Assembly (NCBI GenBank): GCA_964420285.1
Contig: CAYQTE010000098.1
Span: forward strand, 1-13,905
Direction of reading: 5' to 3'
DNA: 13,905 nt
Source of the DNA: CAYQTE01 sp964420285
Lineage (GTDB): Bacteria > Planctomycetota > Phycisphaerae > Tepidisphaerales > Tepidisphaeraceae
The notes under the pieces are model-generated. The model saw nothing but the letters and a program-made list of their open reading frames with translations, ran no database searches and had not been told where the DNA came from. Made by a program: the position numbers and the translations under genes. Shown piece by piece: positions 13,887-13,905 of the stretch (within the stretch, counting starts at the first letter, position 1; each line of letters opens with the position of its first letter).

Positions 13887-13905
13887 GTGTTTACAGGCAT
13901 TGTGG
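13887..13905 (+). CDS. Riboflavin synthase alpha chain, first codons only
   Basis: Only six full codons are inside the window. Read from GTG 13887 they give M-F-T-G-I-V, the near-invariant opening of riboflavin synthase (usually MFTGIVE or MFTGIIE), which makes riboflavin from two lumazine molecules. GGAG with 6-base spacing and a TATAAT upstream support a real gene start. ATG 13881 would give MDVFTGIV in the same frame, but its ribosome site would have no spacing. No FMN riboswitch motif is visible in the short leader. The identification rests on six residues plus context. Confidence 0.55.

Noticed and set aside
13794..13887. FMN riboswitch before the riboflavin synthase-like gene
   Set aside because: From the TATAAT box only ~60 bases of leader remain, and none of the conserved RFN motifs can be seen.

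Overview
The window looks like chromosomal DNA of a high-GC (roughly 60% or more by eye) member of the Planctomycetota, most likely class Phycisphaerae. This rests on three things. There is an adjacent DUF1800/DUF1501 gene pair of the type abundant in Planctomycetes. There is a membrane-anchored protein with a short 'LFEV' N-terminal motif and a SPOR-like C-terminus, a layout I associate with this phylum. The polysaccharide-degradation genes (pectin rhamnogalacturonan lyases, a carbohydrate esterase) and the many predicted exported proteins also fit. The assignment is an inference; no rRNA or marker gene was available.

Layout: 1-356 is the 3' end of a family PL4-type rhamnogalacturonan lyase. 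It is followed by a complete tandem paralogue (383-2521, +). A GT4 glycosyltransferase (2514-3656, -) converges on it with an 8-base overlap. A 425-base divergent intergenic region leads to a single-pass membrane protein with a SPOR-like C-terminus (4081-5076, +). Then come an RsuA/RluB-type pseudouridine synthase (5193-6062, -) and a type I mannose-6-phosphate isomerase (6180-7205, -). A divergent region with a promoter candidate precedes the DUF1800-DUF1501 operon (7454-8845 and 8905-10140, +). Next are a P-II protein (10234-10572, +), an exported acetyl-xylan-esterase-like hydrolase (10649-12088, +), a small lipoprotein of unknown function (12174-12671, +) and a convergent lipoprotein alpha/beta hydrolase (12773-13564, -). 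The window ends on the first codons of what appears to be riboflavin synthase (13887 onward, +).

Working together: the rhamnogalacturonan lyases and the esterase would act outside the cytoplasm on plant or algal polysaccharide. The mannose-6-phosphate isomerase links mannose and fructose metabolism and could supply nucleotide sugars for the glycosyltransferase. The remaining genes (P-II, pseudouridine synthase, riboflavin synthase) are housekeeping or regulatory. There is no single large operon.

The most notable non-genic signal is a set of short-period, intergenic, partly palindromic repeat elements of different families: a CCGCCAAG type at 5089-5249, a CACAGAGCA type at 6091-6165, a CGCAAAGG type at 10585-10610 and a CCCTCT/AGAGGG palindrome at 10680-10705. 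Two of them intrude into genes. One supplies the last 18 codons and stop of the pseudouridine synthase, and another lies in the N-terminal coding part of the esterase. I saw no obviously new defence, mobile or biosynthetic system.
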